From: Cristatella mucedo
Taxonomy: Eukaryota > Bryozoa > Phylactolaemata > Cristatellidae
DNA length: 64,000 nucleotides
Assembly (NCBI GenBank): GCA_009760855.2
Contig: WPIO01000004.1
Location: 3,540,501 to 3,604,500, forward strand
Reading direction: 5' to 3'
Both the position numbers and the translations under genes were made by a program. Position 1 is the first letter of the stretch. Each line of letters begins with the position of its first letter. The notes beneath the pieces were generated by a model, which saw nothing but the letters and a program-made list of their open reading frames with translations, had not been told where the DNA came from and did no database searches. Shown one piece after another: positions 1 to 14,394 of this stretch.

Positions 1-250
1 TCCCTATGATTCGTCCTTCGCGTGCTTATGCGTGCTGACACTGTGCATGCTGCCACTAACCACATTTGCATGCTGACCCTGTGCATATCACCCCTAACCA
101 TGTTATTCATTTTGTTTGTTTTTCAAGCATAATTTTAATTACCATTCAATTGCATTTCCATTTGCAGCAAATGTAAAGCGCCTATAAAGAGATTAATTTC
201 TCTGAGGGCGCTTTATCAAGAACATTATGATTATTGTTATTATTATTAAT
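1..250 (+). mobile_element. LINE-A 3' end (truncated by window edge)
   Basis: Matches the last 250 bp of the LINE-A copies at 31.7 and 50.7 kb: the CTATGATTCGTCC start, the CTGCCACTAACC and CACCCCTAACCATG blocks, then the hairpin-like GAGGGCGCTTTATCAAG and an imperfect TTATT tail. Confidence 0.85.
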
Positions 251-2639
251 CACCAAAGCTTGATCGAATTGTTTATTGCTTTTAGGTCCGGTTCCCCATC
301 AACCAATGCCTCCTACTCTCCTAGTGCACGGGTTCCACATCGTAAAAAAGAAGAGTTATTTATTTTCAAACGTACGTAAAGAAAGTGCTCAAAATTGAGT
401 CCAAACGATGCGAATAAATAAATGTCGAAGTCCCATAGTGCTGTGTTTCCTTTGTTTTATTCTTATATTTATATTTATATTTTCACTTTTAAGCTATCGG
501 ACATATCAGTACATTTATCGAAGTTCATCCCTATTGGTTTTTCTCTGAGTTTACTGATGAAAGAGCAATCGGATCCTCTTCGTGACCTAAATCGTCATTC
601 TTCCCAATAAAGGTCTCATTTTGGAATACACCGATACACTACTTGTCGTTATTGTTTCTTGAGATACCATCCACGAACTTTTTTTAGACATTCGCTACCT
701 CATCTTGAGCAAGAAGAACTCCGATCGCATCGCGATCTCGAGGTAATACTCGATGCTTGTCCAGCTGACGTCCACTGGGTCAGACACCACTGAGATGCTA
801 GGCAAGCTGTATATCACGTGACCGGACGCGCCAGGATAAGTGAGAGGAATTTTCTTCCTAATATATTGAGGCGCAGCTTGTCCACAGATTTTTTATTTGG
901 ACGACGGCTATGTGAACAAAATCTTTTCGGTGAGAGTTGCTGCCTGTGAGCAAATATACGCTCTTCAAACGGTTGAAATACAATCCTGTAGCTACTCCAC
1001 AACTACGCCATCGAAGTGTTCGTCTCCTGCAATGCGAGCAATTAAATCTTATAATTTCATATAATTCCGCATAGACTTCGCTGACACTTTTTTAAAGCAA
1101 TCTGATCAGTTATCAAAGGCAGTCCACGCAGCGCTTCAAAGCAACCTTTAAAATCAACCGTATCGTTAAATGGAAACAATTTAATCAACGCGAGCGACTC
1201 GAGGGTTCTTTTGTAAAATAAATTAAATTAATCGTAAAAGATTGTCCCAGTCATGCTTACTAGAGCCGAGTCCATTGTCGCGTGAGCCACGAATTTTTAT
1301 AAACGATCAATAACCTGACTGTGAACCAGTAGAGTTTCGTTCGAGCGATCGTCGAAACGTGTCTAGCTCAAACCCTTCTTTTTGATTGAGTTTTCGTGAG
1401 CTACCGGCCATGATAGGTGATTGGGTACTCTTAGAGAATCTGAAATACCCCGGCAAAACAAGGCAGATAACGACCAGCAATTCTTTCGAGGGAGGCATTC
1501 GCTCGAATTACGAGCCGGCCCTCGCAGATGCTGATGCACTCTCTTTCCCTCCTTCGATGCGGCTTAGCTAGCCCTGGCTGAGCCCGGCTCTTCTCGGAAA
1601 GGGTTCGAGATGTTCGCGGAAGCGTAGCCACGTCAGCTAGCGGTGGGGGAAGGCACTGGCTACCAACTACCAGGGGTTACGCGACGCGAACGCAGGGGAG
1701 AGCGACCATCATGCATCGCTGCATTGCGAGCGCTGCGAACTACAGGATTCCGTCGGAGCCGGCTTGGGTCATCTCTTGTAGTCGCTTGCATGCTTTTGGG
1801 AGTGTAGTCTAAATTGTCGTCGCGAGCGGCACAGCGCGCGAGCCGACGAGGAACACCGCCAGTTTATTTCCTCCACACCCTCGGCCGGCCGAAGCGCTAC
1901 TGCCCGCCGCAGACGTTCGCCTGCTTCTCTCGTCTGCGGTACCGGAACGCTGCGTTCTCATTCGTTGGCGCCGTTGCCAACGCCTAGCTGCACTCCGATT
2001 GGCTAGCCGGTGGCCGGGAGGGCCACCCAGCCTAGTACTGGCAGATAACAACATTTAGGTGCTGTCACCGACTGCGGTATACATAAACAAAAACCACAGG
2101 GAGAGCACCAACTTTGGCAGGCATATGGAAAAACATTTAGATTTTTACCTATTCTTACAAAGTTAATAATGGTTATTATTTCCACGCTTACTACGTCACA
2201 ATGCAAGTGGTGCCTTGCCTTGCGAGCTTAATTCGTTCTGCGATTGAGCTCGTAACTCAAATTGGTTAGCAACTCAATTTTCCCAATTAAAATGAATTCA
2301 AATGCTATTGACTCGTTCTGGACTCCAAAAAAACAGCTATGTTTTGTCATGTGTTTTCAAATTGAACAACCAACTCATAAATGACAAATATTGTGTAAAA
2401 AACGGTAAAATAGAATGCACAGCAAATATAACGTGGCTGGAAAGAAAATGAGTTCTCTGAGGACACTATATCGTATTTATTATTTTTATTATCATTACTG
2501 CAAAAAACTTGTCTTATTAAGTATAATTTACAGCATTTACTTTAAAGATCAGACGACTAAAAGATGCTGGCGGAGTTGCAGAAGACAGGCTGAAATGGAT
2601 TACTTAATCTTATTCCCTGATGATTTTCTTTCTTTTCGC
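251..2639. other. No gene recognised
   Basis: Mixed sequence; 1,800-2,060 is GC-rich. Only short frames without family resemblance are present. Confidence 0.6.
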
Positions 2640-3010
2640 CACGCTTTCCAGAAGTTTTTTCTCTGCAGATCCTGCAGATCCTGCAAATCTCTGCAGGTCC
2701 TAGACTGTGGAACTCGCTTCCACATTTCTTACGCTTCGACAACTACTCTCCTGCTGCCGACTATGGCTCATCCTTTTCAGCGGTCCTAAGCTGCGACTTC
2801 CATGCTGCTCACTGCCTCAACTGCTCACTTGACTCTGCTATGCTACCCACCTTCTGCCTCTGTGGTGTGAGATGAAGTCTGTTGGCTACCGAATGCATAC
2901 CGAAACCGCTTAGGCTGTGAATGCACTATACAAAACTCTCCTGCGTAACAACCAATAGTCTTTGTGGCTTTGCAGAGTTACAGACGGAGATACATGTATG
3001 CATACACACA
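2640..3010 (+). mobile_element. LINE-B 3' fragment
   Basis: The end of a LINE ORF (SAGPRLWNSLPHFLR, the usual AGPxLWNSLP terminus) and about 200 bp of 3' UTR containing TGTTGGCTACCGAATGC and TCCTGCGTAAC. The same block recurs at 19.0, 35.1, 44.0, 46.5 and 57.8 kb. Confidence 0.65.
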
Positions 3011-3059
3011 TGCATTTCCTCACTTTCATCAGCAGGGGTTTTTGATAAAAAGTTGGCCA

Positions 3060-4330
3060 ACGATGTCTATTTCATCCTCCCTCTCAGATTTTTGAAACGA
3101 TTTAGGTAGGCAAGTGCCATTAAATATAGCTCCGTCGCATGCCTAATTGCAATTTCTTCTGGAAGTTTCTTTTCAATAAAGTCTGCAAGTTTCTCCCACA
3201 CTGCCCTCATTTCGTTTACCTTACTTGTAGATATAACCTTCTCCGCATCACCTATTTCGTGCATAACGCCCGCGTGCTGCTGCGTCTGCAGCTACTCCTC
3301 GGGCCCCTCTACTTTCAGTTTCTCGGAGTTTCGCTTCTCAATGAGCTGAGCTGATGTCGGCCTCATATATGTGCAGGCCCATAGACTTGCCTATGTAGCA
3401 AATCTCCTCCAATCAAGTCGCGTCGGCTTCGAGTCTTTCAAAGCCCGTTTCTCTGACACGCGGCCTCCGGCCACTGCTTCTTCTAAGCAGAGGCCGAGGT
3501 CCTCTTCGTAACACCCTGCCAGGCAATCTTGGCATTTCTCAGGCATATCACGATATCATAGCGATACTTACACTATTCTCGAAGGGTGAGGTTTGTGCTC
3601 TTCGTCATCTCAAGGCAGCGGCGGAAAAGGTGCTTGGGAAAGAGCTTCTAGAGATTAAAAATCTCCTGCTCGTCTAACGATTGAAGGTTCAGGGATAGCG
3701 TTAAATGAAAGGTGGCGAACCTTTATAAACTTGGACTGTTCGATAATGTCACGTTCATTGTTCGGCAGGTGAGCAGGTGCATTTTCCAGGACGAGAAGAG
3801 TTTGCGAGAGTAGGTTCTTTTCCTGCAGATTTGGCTTCACGTCTGGAACAAAGATAAGGTTTACCCAGTCCACAAAGAACTGCCTTGTGGCCCGCGCCTT
3901 TGAGTTTTCCCACCCCGTAACCTGCAATATTTCTTTCAAAATTTAATTTTACTTAAGAGCTCTTGGGCTTTCCGAATGATATCCGAACGGCGGCTTAACC
4001 TTGCAGTCGCCGCTCTCATTGGCGCAACAGTGCGAGGGTCAGGCTATCGTACGTGGATTTTAGGCCCGGCATCCTCTTCTCAACTGCCGCTATATAAGTC
4101 ATCCTGGGTATCTTCTTCTAGAAGCGTCCTGTCTCATCACAGTTGAAGACTTACTTGGGGGATTTATCCTACTGCTGATATGATGAAAGAAAAAGTGTTT
4201 TTAAGTTATCCTCACCTGCCTTCATTTCCTCGCTCGGTGCCTCAACGTGCCTGACTAAAGAAGCGGACGCTGGTCCTCCGTTTAAAATTCTCGAACTAGT
4301 CCTGACTGGCTTTGAACGGCTCGCCCGGCG
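3060..4330 (-). pseudogene. Tigger/pogo-type DDE transposase, decayed
   Basis: Read from high to low coordinates, pieces of one transposase appear in order but in different frames. A DNA-binding-domain end (W-FENFKRRTSVRFF, near 4,300) comes first, then VFNCDETGRF (first catalytic Asp; near 4,140) and KKIPRMTYIAA. A frameshift leads to ANESGDCKVK and YHSESPRALK (near 3,980). Then come FVPDVKPNLQEKNLL and LLVLENAPAHLP (3,655-3,939), and last a C-terminal helical region (VNEMRAVWEKLADFIEKK, 3,067-3,264). Intact Tigger proteins have LDNAPAH where this has LENAPAH, so the second catalytic Asp is Glu here. Stops and frameshifts make it inactive. Terminal inverted repeats were not identified. Confidence 0.7.
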
Positions 4331-5759
<1,429 letters not shown>

Positions 5760-7180
5760 GTTTTAGGTATTAGAAATGCAGACAAGGGTTGACTATCTCT
5801 GCTTTTTTGCTTGATCTTTCGGCAGCTTTTGAAACTATCGATCACTAAGTCCTATTTGAACGCCTCTCATGTTACCTGGCATCACTGGCACAGCTCTGCA
5901 ATGGTTCAGGTCCTATATTAGAGGGAGACTCCAGAGTATTGATGTGAATAGACAAAGATCATCCGAGGAGCCTCTGAAATATGGGGTTCCACAGGGCTCC
6001 ATGCTAGGTCCGGTTTTTTCACGGTTTATACTCTCCCTTTGCCGATGTGATTGCCAAGCACAATCTAGGCTTTCACTTCTATGCAGATGACACTCGGTTG
6101 TACCTTTGATTTGATCCCTCTCAGCCTTTGAGCACCTCAAATTCTCTCAACTATCTTGCTGCATGTATTGATGACATCCGCACATGGATGGCAGCCAGAT
6201 TTTCTGAAATTAAATGATGATAGAACTAACTTATTAGTTATGGGAAAACCAAGTCTGATTCAGAAATTGGAAAGGCTGACGCTCAAAATCGGCTCTACCA
6301 GCATATTTTCTGGTGAATCTGAACTAAATCTAGGTGTCATGTTCCAAAGTGACCTTTCGTTAACGACCACATCAGCTCCACAATCAAGTTTGCCTACTTT
6401 CAGCCACATGACATTGCTAAAATTCGGGCTCGTTTAAGAATTATACCACGCCTAAGTTGGTCCATGCTTTGTGACATCCCGTCTTGACTTCTGTAACTCA
6501 CTGCTTGCTGGCCTACCGGCATGTGCAATCCAGCGATTACAGCTGGTGCAAAACTCCTCAGCTAGGCTTATCTGTCGTGACGATCGCAGTTGCCACATCA
6601 CACTACTTGCCGACTTACGCTTGCTACCAGTCAAGAAATTGATCGACTTCAACGTTTTGCCGATCAACTTTAGGTTCCTTCACTCTTGGCTCCAGCCTAC
6701 TTATCAGATGTACTCCCCCACCAGGCCAAGCATCGTACCACCCACCTTTCGGAATCTAACTGTTTACCTATACCTTGTACAAACTCGTACAAACCTCAAA
6801 TCCTTTGGAGAACTTGCATTTAGTTCGTATGCTCCCAAAGCCTGGAACTCCCTCACGACTTGCGTCGCGACATCCCTTGACTTGACCACATTTAAAAAGA
6901 ATTAAAAATACACACCTTTTTAGGACAGCATTTAGTAGGCCCCAGTGATTCATCCTGTATTTGCTTATTCATGCTGTCAATGGGCATACTGCTACTAACT
7001 ATATTAGTATGTTGACCCTGTGCATGCCTCCCCTAACCATGTTATTCATGTTGTTTATCAAGCATGATACCACTCACCATTCAATCGTGTTTCCATTGCA
7101 GCAAATTTGAAGCACCTAGAATAAGATTGAGTTCTGTGGTGTGCTTTATCAAGTGTATTATTATCATTATTATCGTTATT
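5760..7180 (+). mobile_element. LINE-A copy, 5'-truncated, frameshifted RT
   Basis: Reverse transcriptase from the LDLSAAFETIDH region through VPQGSMLGP and FYADD to the C-terminal PKAWNSL, split over at least three frames (5,869-6,090, 6,156-6,437, 6,471-6,905). The standard 3' UTR, a CTGTGGTGTGCTTTATCAAG end and an imperfect ATT tail follow. Retrotransposition would need RT activity in trans. Confidence 0.88.
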
Positions 7181-9872
7181 GTGTCCCCTAACGTATAGCT
7201 ATTGAATTTTATTTGCTTCTGCAAGGTCGGCTACAAATTCATGCAGTCCAAACTTACTGAGGCTGAATAAAAGAAGAATAGCACCTACTTCGAACTGTGC
7301 TGACTGCTTTTAGAGAGCTTTCATTTTGCTACATTTCACATTTTGCTATGTGCATTTACATTTTACATCGTGCTTCAAGTCTAGTTCGGTTTTTCTTGCT
7401 ACGTTTGATGTACAATGAAACTCCTCTCAGTAAACGCCGCTCATATAGATGAGATAGAATGCCCGCCTCTTTTTTATCTCACAAAACCCACAACTCAGGG
7501 AAGCAATTTAGTAAGAAGCCTTTACGTTAAACTGAATCGTAAACCCGAAATTGTTTTTGGGTCAGTCACAGGTTAGCTTCACACGGTTGCTTTCCTAACA
7601 ACTGCGACATTTCTTAAGAAAAAGGTACACAATATTAAATGAGTTATTTCACAAAATATACACTTGTAATAGAAATTCTCTTTCGCTCACCCTGAGGCAT
7701 CACATCGCGAAAATCTTCAATGCGGAGATCACATTCAGTAGCACGGTGATCAGATGGAGTACCTGCAAAGTGGATGCATCGCCGTTAGAGCCACAAGATT
7801 TGGCAAGATTACTGACTTCGCTATATGTATGTAATGCTGAATGACGAATACATGGTGCGGATGCGTGATCACAGCCTCAAACGCAATCAGGAGCCTTAAC
7901 GACCAATGGGATAGACGCTAATGAGAAAAGCTCTTTGGAGAGTCAAGTAAATGTGATGCATGTTTGCGGCTATCTGATTCAGAATAACTGGTACGAAGCA
8001 TGCATTACTGCGTGTTTTCGAGAAATTGACTGTTCTATCTCGTTATGAGGAGAGCTTAAAAATAGTTTACGTTTAATTCAATATTTACCACTGCCCTAGG
8101 TTTTGGAAACTCTTCAAAACATGAATATCATTGTTTCATTTATACTAACCATAATGTTTGGCCCACGTCTAGCAAAGCCCTGCAACTTTCTTTCTCATTC
8201 TCTATTATTAAGCATATTTTTCAACCCTTCTGTAGATTTTTGAAGTTTTTCCTATTGAATATTCTTAGCTTATTTTGGATACTTTTTCAGCAAGCCATTT
8301 ACGGAATAGTCAGCTCGCGACTCTGCCATTCCACGTCCGCGAGTGTTCACCTGCATTCGAGTGTGCGTTTGCGCTCACCCACACGCGTATGCGAGCGTGT
8401 GACACAGACTAAGGTCACTTCTGTAGGGTGAGACGACCTCTTAACTAGCTCTCTTCAGGCGTCAGTCCACGTGGTTTACGCACGTGCCAGTTAATCATCG
8501 ATGAACGGGCACTGAGCAGCTGCAGCAGCAGCCCTCTCTGCCACAGCGTCCACTTCAGAGTTTAGCGTGCCAAAATTTCAGCTAGACAATAGAACTATTT
8601 CTACTTGAGCGCCTTCTTAGTTCGATAGACGCTCGATCAGCCAAATTGTATACGATAGTTGCCGGAACAGCACGTTCTTTGAAGCCAGCAGCTACTGTTT
8701 TTGTTGCTATGAGCATACTTGTGCAGCGTCGGGTGAGTCATTAAACTGAAAGCTTAGAACACGACACTTGGAACCCATACGTCTTCCGAATACGGAACCG
8801 TCAGGCACATCCTCTCAGCCTGCGCTCAGTAGTTCCGCCTGCTGTGAATAGCTCGGCTAGTCTATCTCTGCACAGGCCAAAGAGTTCTAGTCATCACTAA
8901 GCCTTCTACGCCGCAGACGCCAACTGATCGGTAATTGAGTGACCAGATTTTACCTACACAAGACCAGCAGATTAGCCTATTCGTACAATGTGTTCTTCCT
9001 TAAATTCATTTCCTAGAAAATTGTGACCTTTTTTTCTTAGAGAAATTTAGGCGCTTGTAAAGATAAATGCTATGACGCTAAAAGAAACCTCTTGATCTCA
9101 CTTAGGAAAGGCTTTTCAGGGCACCACTTGGGTCGGTGGATAATCAATCGGAAAAAAGGGGGGGCTTTTCTTCATTCATCTCTGGGTTGTCTGTAATTTT
9201 TTGCTGACTTTATCATTTACCCTTGACTAGTCATTGTACCCTTCCCGCACAATAATGTTCAAAGCATGGCAGCTTGCTTTCACAGCTCCCTACAATATCT
9301 ATTAAATCTCTACCAAAGCGCTCTACGGCTTTGCACGAAGAGAGAAGCAACAACCGAGGGTGACATCCACGATGCCATTCTTAGAAAAGCACGCTAAAGC
9401 ACGAGTATTATTCCTAGATGATCGTGCAGAATTGGGCATGAGCGCACTCGTTGCCACCGGCTGTTCCGTCCGCTGACAGTAACGCGCACTAAATAGCGTA
9501 CAGATAAACACGCGCAACACAAACCGGCACAAAAAGACACGGTCACTGGGCGCGGGAAATCTGAGCCGGATAGAAGGGTCTTTGGCTGAAATTTTTAATT
9601 GTGCAAAGTCAGTTTAGTTGGTAACAGAATCCTTGAGTGAGTTGGCTCACTTTTGGTGCACACAAAATAAACATCCGATAACTAAATTGTTTCAATTTAG
9701 TAGCAGGACTAGCTGAACGATTTTGGAGCCAAGGATTGAATAGAGTGAGTGCACACTGGAAGAGCGAGTGCACACTGGAAGAGCAAGACGGTTAGCTAGA
9801 TTTCGTGGTGCAAGCGATTGAAGCTACCCATTGGCCGCAGAGAACAGTTGCCAATCCAGGGGCAGAGGGGCA
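7181..9872. other. Unrecognised apart from the DomA tail candidate
   Basis: No repeats shared with the rest of the window were seen. Confidence 0.5.
7700..7762 (-). CDS. Candidate last exon of DomA (hydrophobic, GPI-signal-like)
   Basis: After acceptor CATCCACTTTGCAG, phase 0, come 20 codons (VLHLITVLLN, then VISALKIFAM) and TGA. Joined to exon 3 this gives AASS as possible omega site, the spacer QAVAVHK and a 20-residue hydrophobic end, the layout of a GPI-anchor signal. A phase-1 reading (TPSDHRATECD..., donor CAGG|GTGAGC at 7,690) is also open but does not fit exon 3's phase. The implied intron is 5.0 kb. I saw no canonical AATAAA just downstream, so support is moderate at best. Confidence 0.38.
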   Translation of the reverse strand, partial: VLHLITVLLNVISALKIFAM

Positions 9873-10639
<767 letters not shown>

Positions 10640-11480
10640 TGTGAAGTGACAATTAGTTCAGCTGCTGTAATGAAGTCTGACCAGGCACTCATGCATTCAA
10701 GACTTCACTATAATGATGCCGCTCGATCGTGAGAGTGAGCTCTTCCAACTTGAGCGTAACATTAGGCTTGCCCTTAACTAACTACTATGTTAGACTTAAC
10801 GTCGTTTATCTTCAGAAAGTCAATTGCTAACTCAGAAAGTAGTCGGTGCTAATGCCTTCGACACAGCCTACAGGGGAAGCTGTGTGAGTCGGGTGCCGAA
10901 CTACGCCTAGAAAGTTCGAGGGAAATGCAGAATTGAGCGTCGTCGGCATAGAAACTAAATTGGAGAATTTTTTTGGGTAAATAGTTGGTCAAAGGGACTC
11001 TAAAGATAGCGGAAAGAAGTGGCCCTGAGACCGAAACCTGACGCACCTCATATTTAAGGGCTCCCCGGATTTGACTGACAGACGTTTATATCTATGCTCC
11101 GACGTTTCTCATGTAGGTACGACCTTGACCAGTCTCGCTCGGTTCCAGTGATACCATCGCGGCGCATCGAAAGGCGTACCGGAAGAATCCAGTCGTCAGT
11201 TTCGGGCAATGCTGCTAAGATGTCTGTAGATCTGTGAGAACTATCAGAGGCCCGAGTGTGACCAGCACTGCTCAGAAGGTCGTTTTAAACCTGAAGCAGA
11301 TTTATCGTGCTCTAAACCCGTAATACAGCTCGCCACCAATTTCTGATAAACAGATGCAAGTGCTTTGATGCTCGGAAACCACTCCTTCCAGACTCTTGAA
11401 TTTAGAGTCTGATGATAAGTCTTCTAATGAGAGGCCTCGTGACGGCTGTTTCCAGACTTGAAACTACTTCACTCTCAACC
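10640..11480 (-). mobile_element. Old diverged LINE (LINE-A-like) RT fragment
   Basis: Minus-strand translation gives degraded RT in order: KSASGLKRPSEQ, GITGTERDWSRSYL, VRQVSVSGPLLSAIF (from VPQGSVLGPVLF), FSFYADDAQF and DFLKINDVKSNIVVKGKP. It is far more diverged than the other copies; boundaries are approximate. Confidence 0.65.
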
Positions 11481-12789
11481 GGGGTCACATTTACCGTAGC
11501 GTTTATTGTGAGCAGCATTAAGTCAACGAAGCTCATCGGGGGACGGATGGCGTACGGTCATTATCGAGAGACCTAGTGGTCTCCTTAGCCTAGAAGACGA
11601 GCATTAGCGAATAGCTCAATCAACAAGGATGAACGAAAGAGAACAGCAAGGTAATGCGAAGCCTTGAGAGGCACTTGACCTCGGTATTGACCTTGAACTA
11701 CTCGCACATCGGAGCCCGCCGAACGATGTGAAAGAACCGCGCCCCTTAGTGCATGTGGTGCTAATAATACAATTAAAGTTAAGGCTATTTTATATAAAAG
11801 TCGTATTTATGTAGCAGCATAACGCCTCAGTAGCTATCACTACCAGCTGCGGACGGCAATACCGGATTGTCAGTCTGAAGGACCAGAACCGATTATCGGG
11901 GTCATGAAGAGCAAGTACCTTAACCCTGAGCTAAGATCCAGAGGCACAGTTATACTCAGCACGAGCATTCTGTTGCAGCTTTTGGCAGCGGCAATGCGTG
12001 GCTCGTTTAGATGCATTTCCATAGGCAAATTCTCAGTCCACCACGGGATCATGGACGTATGGGACTTGTTGACCGAATTCAACCGGTACCACCCGAACGA
12101 ACTTCTTAATGCAGCAGCAGTCCGGCAGGAAGCGTGGTGAGGGTATAAAGTACCTAATCCATTCTATCCTGCCGAAGACTTTGGAGAAACACTAATAAAT
12201 CTTTATCAGAATCACTTGGCAGTTATTTCATGTAACGCACCTCCGCTTGTCTCTCCAAAAAGTCACAAGGACAAGGTGTTTGAGAAGCATGAGGTTTATC
12301 GATTGCACAGTAACACCTCAAGCGGCTGTGTTCGTTCATGAGCATTAAAAAATAATGATCACTGGTAGACGCTGACACTCTATACTTGTTGATTTGCGAT
12401 TCTAATATTTCTACGTACAATTTAAACTTGGTCTTAACTAAAATGGATTAAAAAGACTAACAATAATCCTCAAATGTTAAGAGGCTGCAATTAAGGACCA
12501 AATTTTGGTGGTCTTGTCAAGCTTTCGCATAGTTTTTGCCTTTTTATGTCAGCAGTAAACCGAAGAGCGTCTGGACAGAGTGAGGACTGTCGCATATTGA
12601 GAGGATAAAATTCATCCACGACGTTGCTTAGCAACATGTTGTAGAATTCCAGTAAAAAAAGAAGGCCGGAAGGTCGGGGGTCCAGCAGAAAGGCAGAGGA
12701 CGCAAGCCCGCCGTGGGCAGCGTCTGTGGCAAGAGACTGCATTTCTTGACTACATGCACGGGTAGTATAACACAATGTACCTTCCCTAC
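11481..12789. other. DomA intron sequence, unrecognised
   Basis: Between DomA exon 3 and its possible tail exon. No shared repeat was seen after the LINE remnant. Confidence 0.45.
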
Positions 12790-12911
12790 CTTATGCACAG
12801 CAACAGCTTGACTTGACGCCGCAGTAGTCGCATACAATGGCTGCAACATTTCTGCATAGGTTTGGTCAGACAAAAACCGCTGTAAATGATAGTTTTTCTT
12901 CGGAGAAGTAA
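12790..12911 (-). CDS. DomA exon 3: haem-His segment and short linker
   Basis: A 122-bp exon: acceptor TGCCTCATATTTCAG, phase 1 in, donor AAG|GTAGGG, phase 0 out. The 40 whole codons read TSPKKNYHLQRF, LSDQTYAEML, QPLYATTAASSQAVAVHK. The first 32 align without gaps to the start of the DomB stalk exon (shared TSPKKN, H, QRF, SD, ML, PLYA, T-A, SQA). Instead of the 13-residue array it has only a short Thr/Ala/Ser linker. The intron from D2 is 2.8 kb and carries LINE-A and AT-rich DNA. The matching phases make this the strongest proof that the separate exons belong to one gene model. Confidence 0.72.
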
Positions 12912-13365
12912 CTGAAATATGAGGCAAAAGAGGTGAAATTTCAATCGAAGATTCAAATAAAGTTTCCAGAATCGTTCGTGTAAAAGTTAACCTGTTAAGA
13001 AAATTCATATTAAGCCGACGCAGAAATGGAAGCATAATTCGCCCGCTGTCTGCACATTCCATCTTACGCTAATCAAAGTAATTCCGTCACTATGACCTGT
13101 GTACAACCCCCTCCCCATCAGGTATTTTGAAATAGTGGTCGAGAAGGTGGAAGAAATGCACGTAGCCACTAAGAGCAACGCATTACGAAGAATTAATCAA
13201 ATGCAGAGACGTACTATAATCAAGGAAGTGGGGTGGCAGTCGTGCAAAAGCGCTAAGAAATCCAATGCTGTGTCAGAGCTCCTGCAAAACTGAACGGTTA
13301 CGCGTGTGAGTGAGTAATTGTATGCTTAGAGAGTAGAGAATCTGTAGAACAGAACGCATCAGCAA

Positions 13366-13404
13366 AAAGAGAGCTCTTTTGCTCGCTTTAAAAGAGCTCT
13401 CTTT
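13366..13404. repeat. Perfect hairpin, 15-bp stem
   Basis: AAAGAGAGCTCTTTT and its exact reverse complement are separated by 9 nt. Confidence 0.95.
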
Positions 13405-13602
13405 CACGCTCTACATCGCTCTCGTGGATGTTTTATCCACTACTCTAGGAAGTAGTTCGCGCCAGCACGTCTGCCGAGCTAAAGAGACCGTACTCTGTTG
13501 TGATCTATGCGCCCATCGTCCTCCCGGGGCGATATTTCCGGCTACGGATACTTCCGTCCCCAACAGGCTGCTGCGAGCCTGCTTGGTTCGACTGATTTCC
13601 CT

Positions 13603-13634
13603 GTACGACGACTCGAAGTAACGAGTCGTCGTAC
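13603..13634. repeat. Perfect hairpin, 13-bp stem
   Basis: GTACGACGACTCG, a 6-nt loop and CGAGTCGTCGTAC. Confidence 0.95.
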
Positions 13635-14394
13635 GCGCTCCCCCCTCTCGGGCACTCACTCACGCCTCTTCAATAATAATAATTAGTATTATAATTTTAA
13701 TAATTAATTAACAATAATTAATTTTAATTTTAATTATTATTAATAATAATTATTATTGATTAAATTATTCATTTATTAATTTATTTATTATTTATTAATT
13801 GAATTGGCTAAGTTGATTAATTAATAAGGCCGATTGTTCTGGACATTGACGCTTGAACGACTTGCTCGCACGAAGAATCCAAGTGAGGCTTAGCTTAATA
13901 AGGATACTGCCCTATAGCCCCTTAGCTTGAGCCAGCGTGGCTCATCAATCATCGTGGCTCGCCCCTTTTGCCAGAGTCGCTGGGCTGCTGGAAGCCCCTT
14001 TGGTTGGGGGGCTCAACGCGCCGGGGGGGGGCCCCCCCCCCCGATCCTAGCTATGCCCTTGAGCATCCGGCTCGTTAGAAAATGCCTACAGCCAACCCGT
14101 GGCAGAGGGTAGCCGTTGCTCCGAAGCCAGCGGGGAGCTGAAGGACAGCTCGCTTAAATCGTTGAAGAGCAATGTGTGCTTCGGACACAATCGTGCCTCG
14201 TACTGAGAAAAGCAAATGTAGCCGGACGCCCGGGTGGGCTGGCGCAATACTAGACTCCCTCTCCTTCGCATTCACGAAGCCGGCGGTTAGGATCAGCTAG
14301 CATAGCAGCAGTTCAATGCGGCTCAGTTACAAAGGTAAAGTAAAGCTGATTCAGCATATATATATATATATATATCTAGCTGCAGCAAGAACCT

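Larger units (their letters stand above)
12912..14394. other. DomA intron: hairpins, AT-rich block, C/G runs
   Basis: Two perfect hairpins, an AT-rich block of TTAAT/AATAAT (13,670-13,830), a G8/C10 palindromic run (about 14,022-14,042) and a short (AT)n at 14,355-14,375. Confidence 0.6.

Noticed and set aside
1307-1498. Minus frame with a hydrophobic run and polar tail (LLVVICLVLPGYF...), possible gene end
   Set aside because: It starts directly after a stop codon, has no counterpart elsewhere and is not needed by the gene models.
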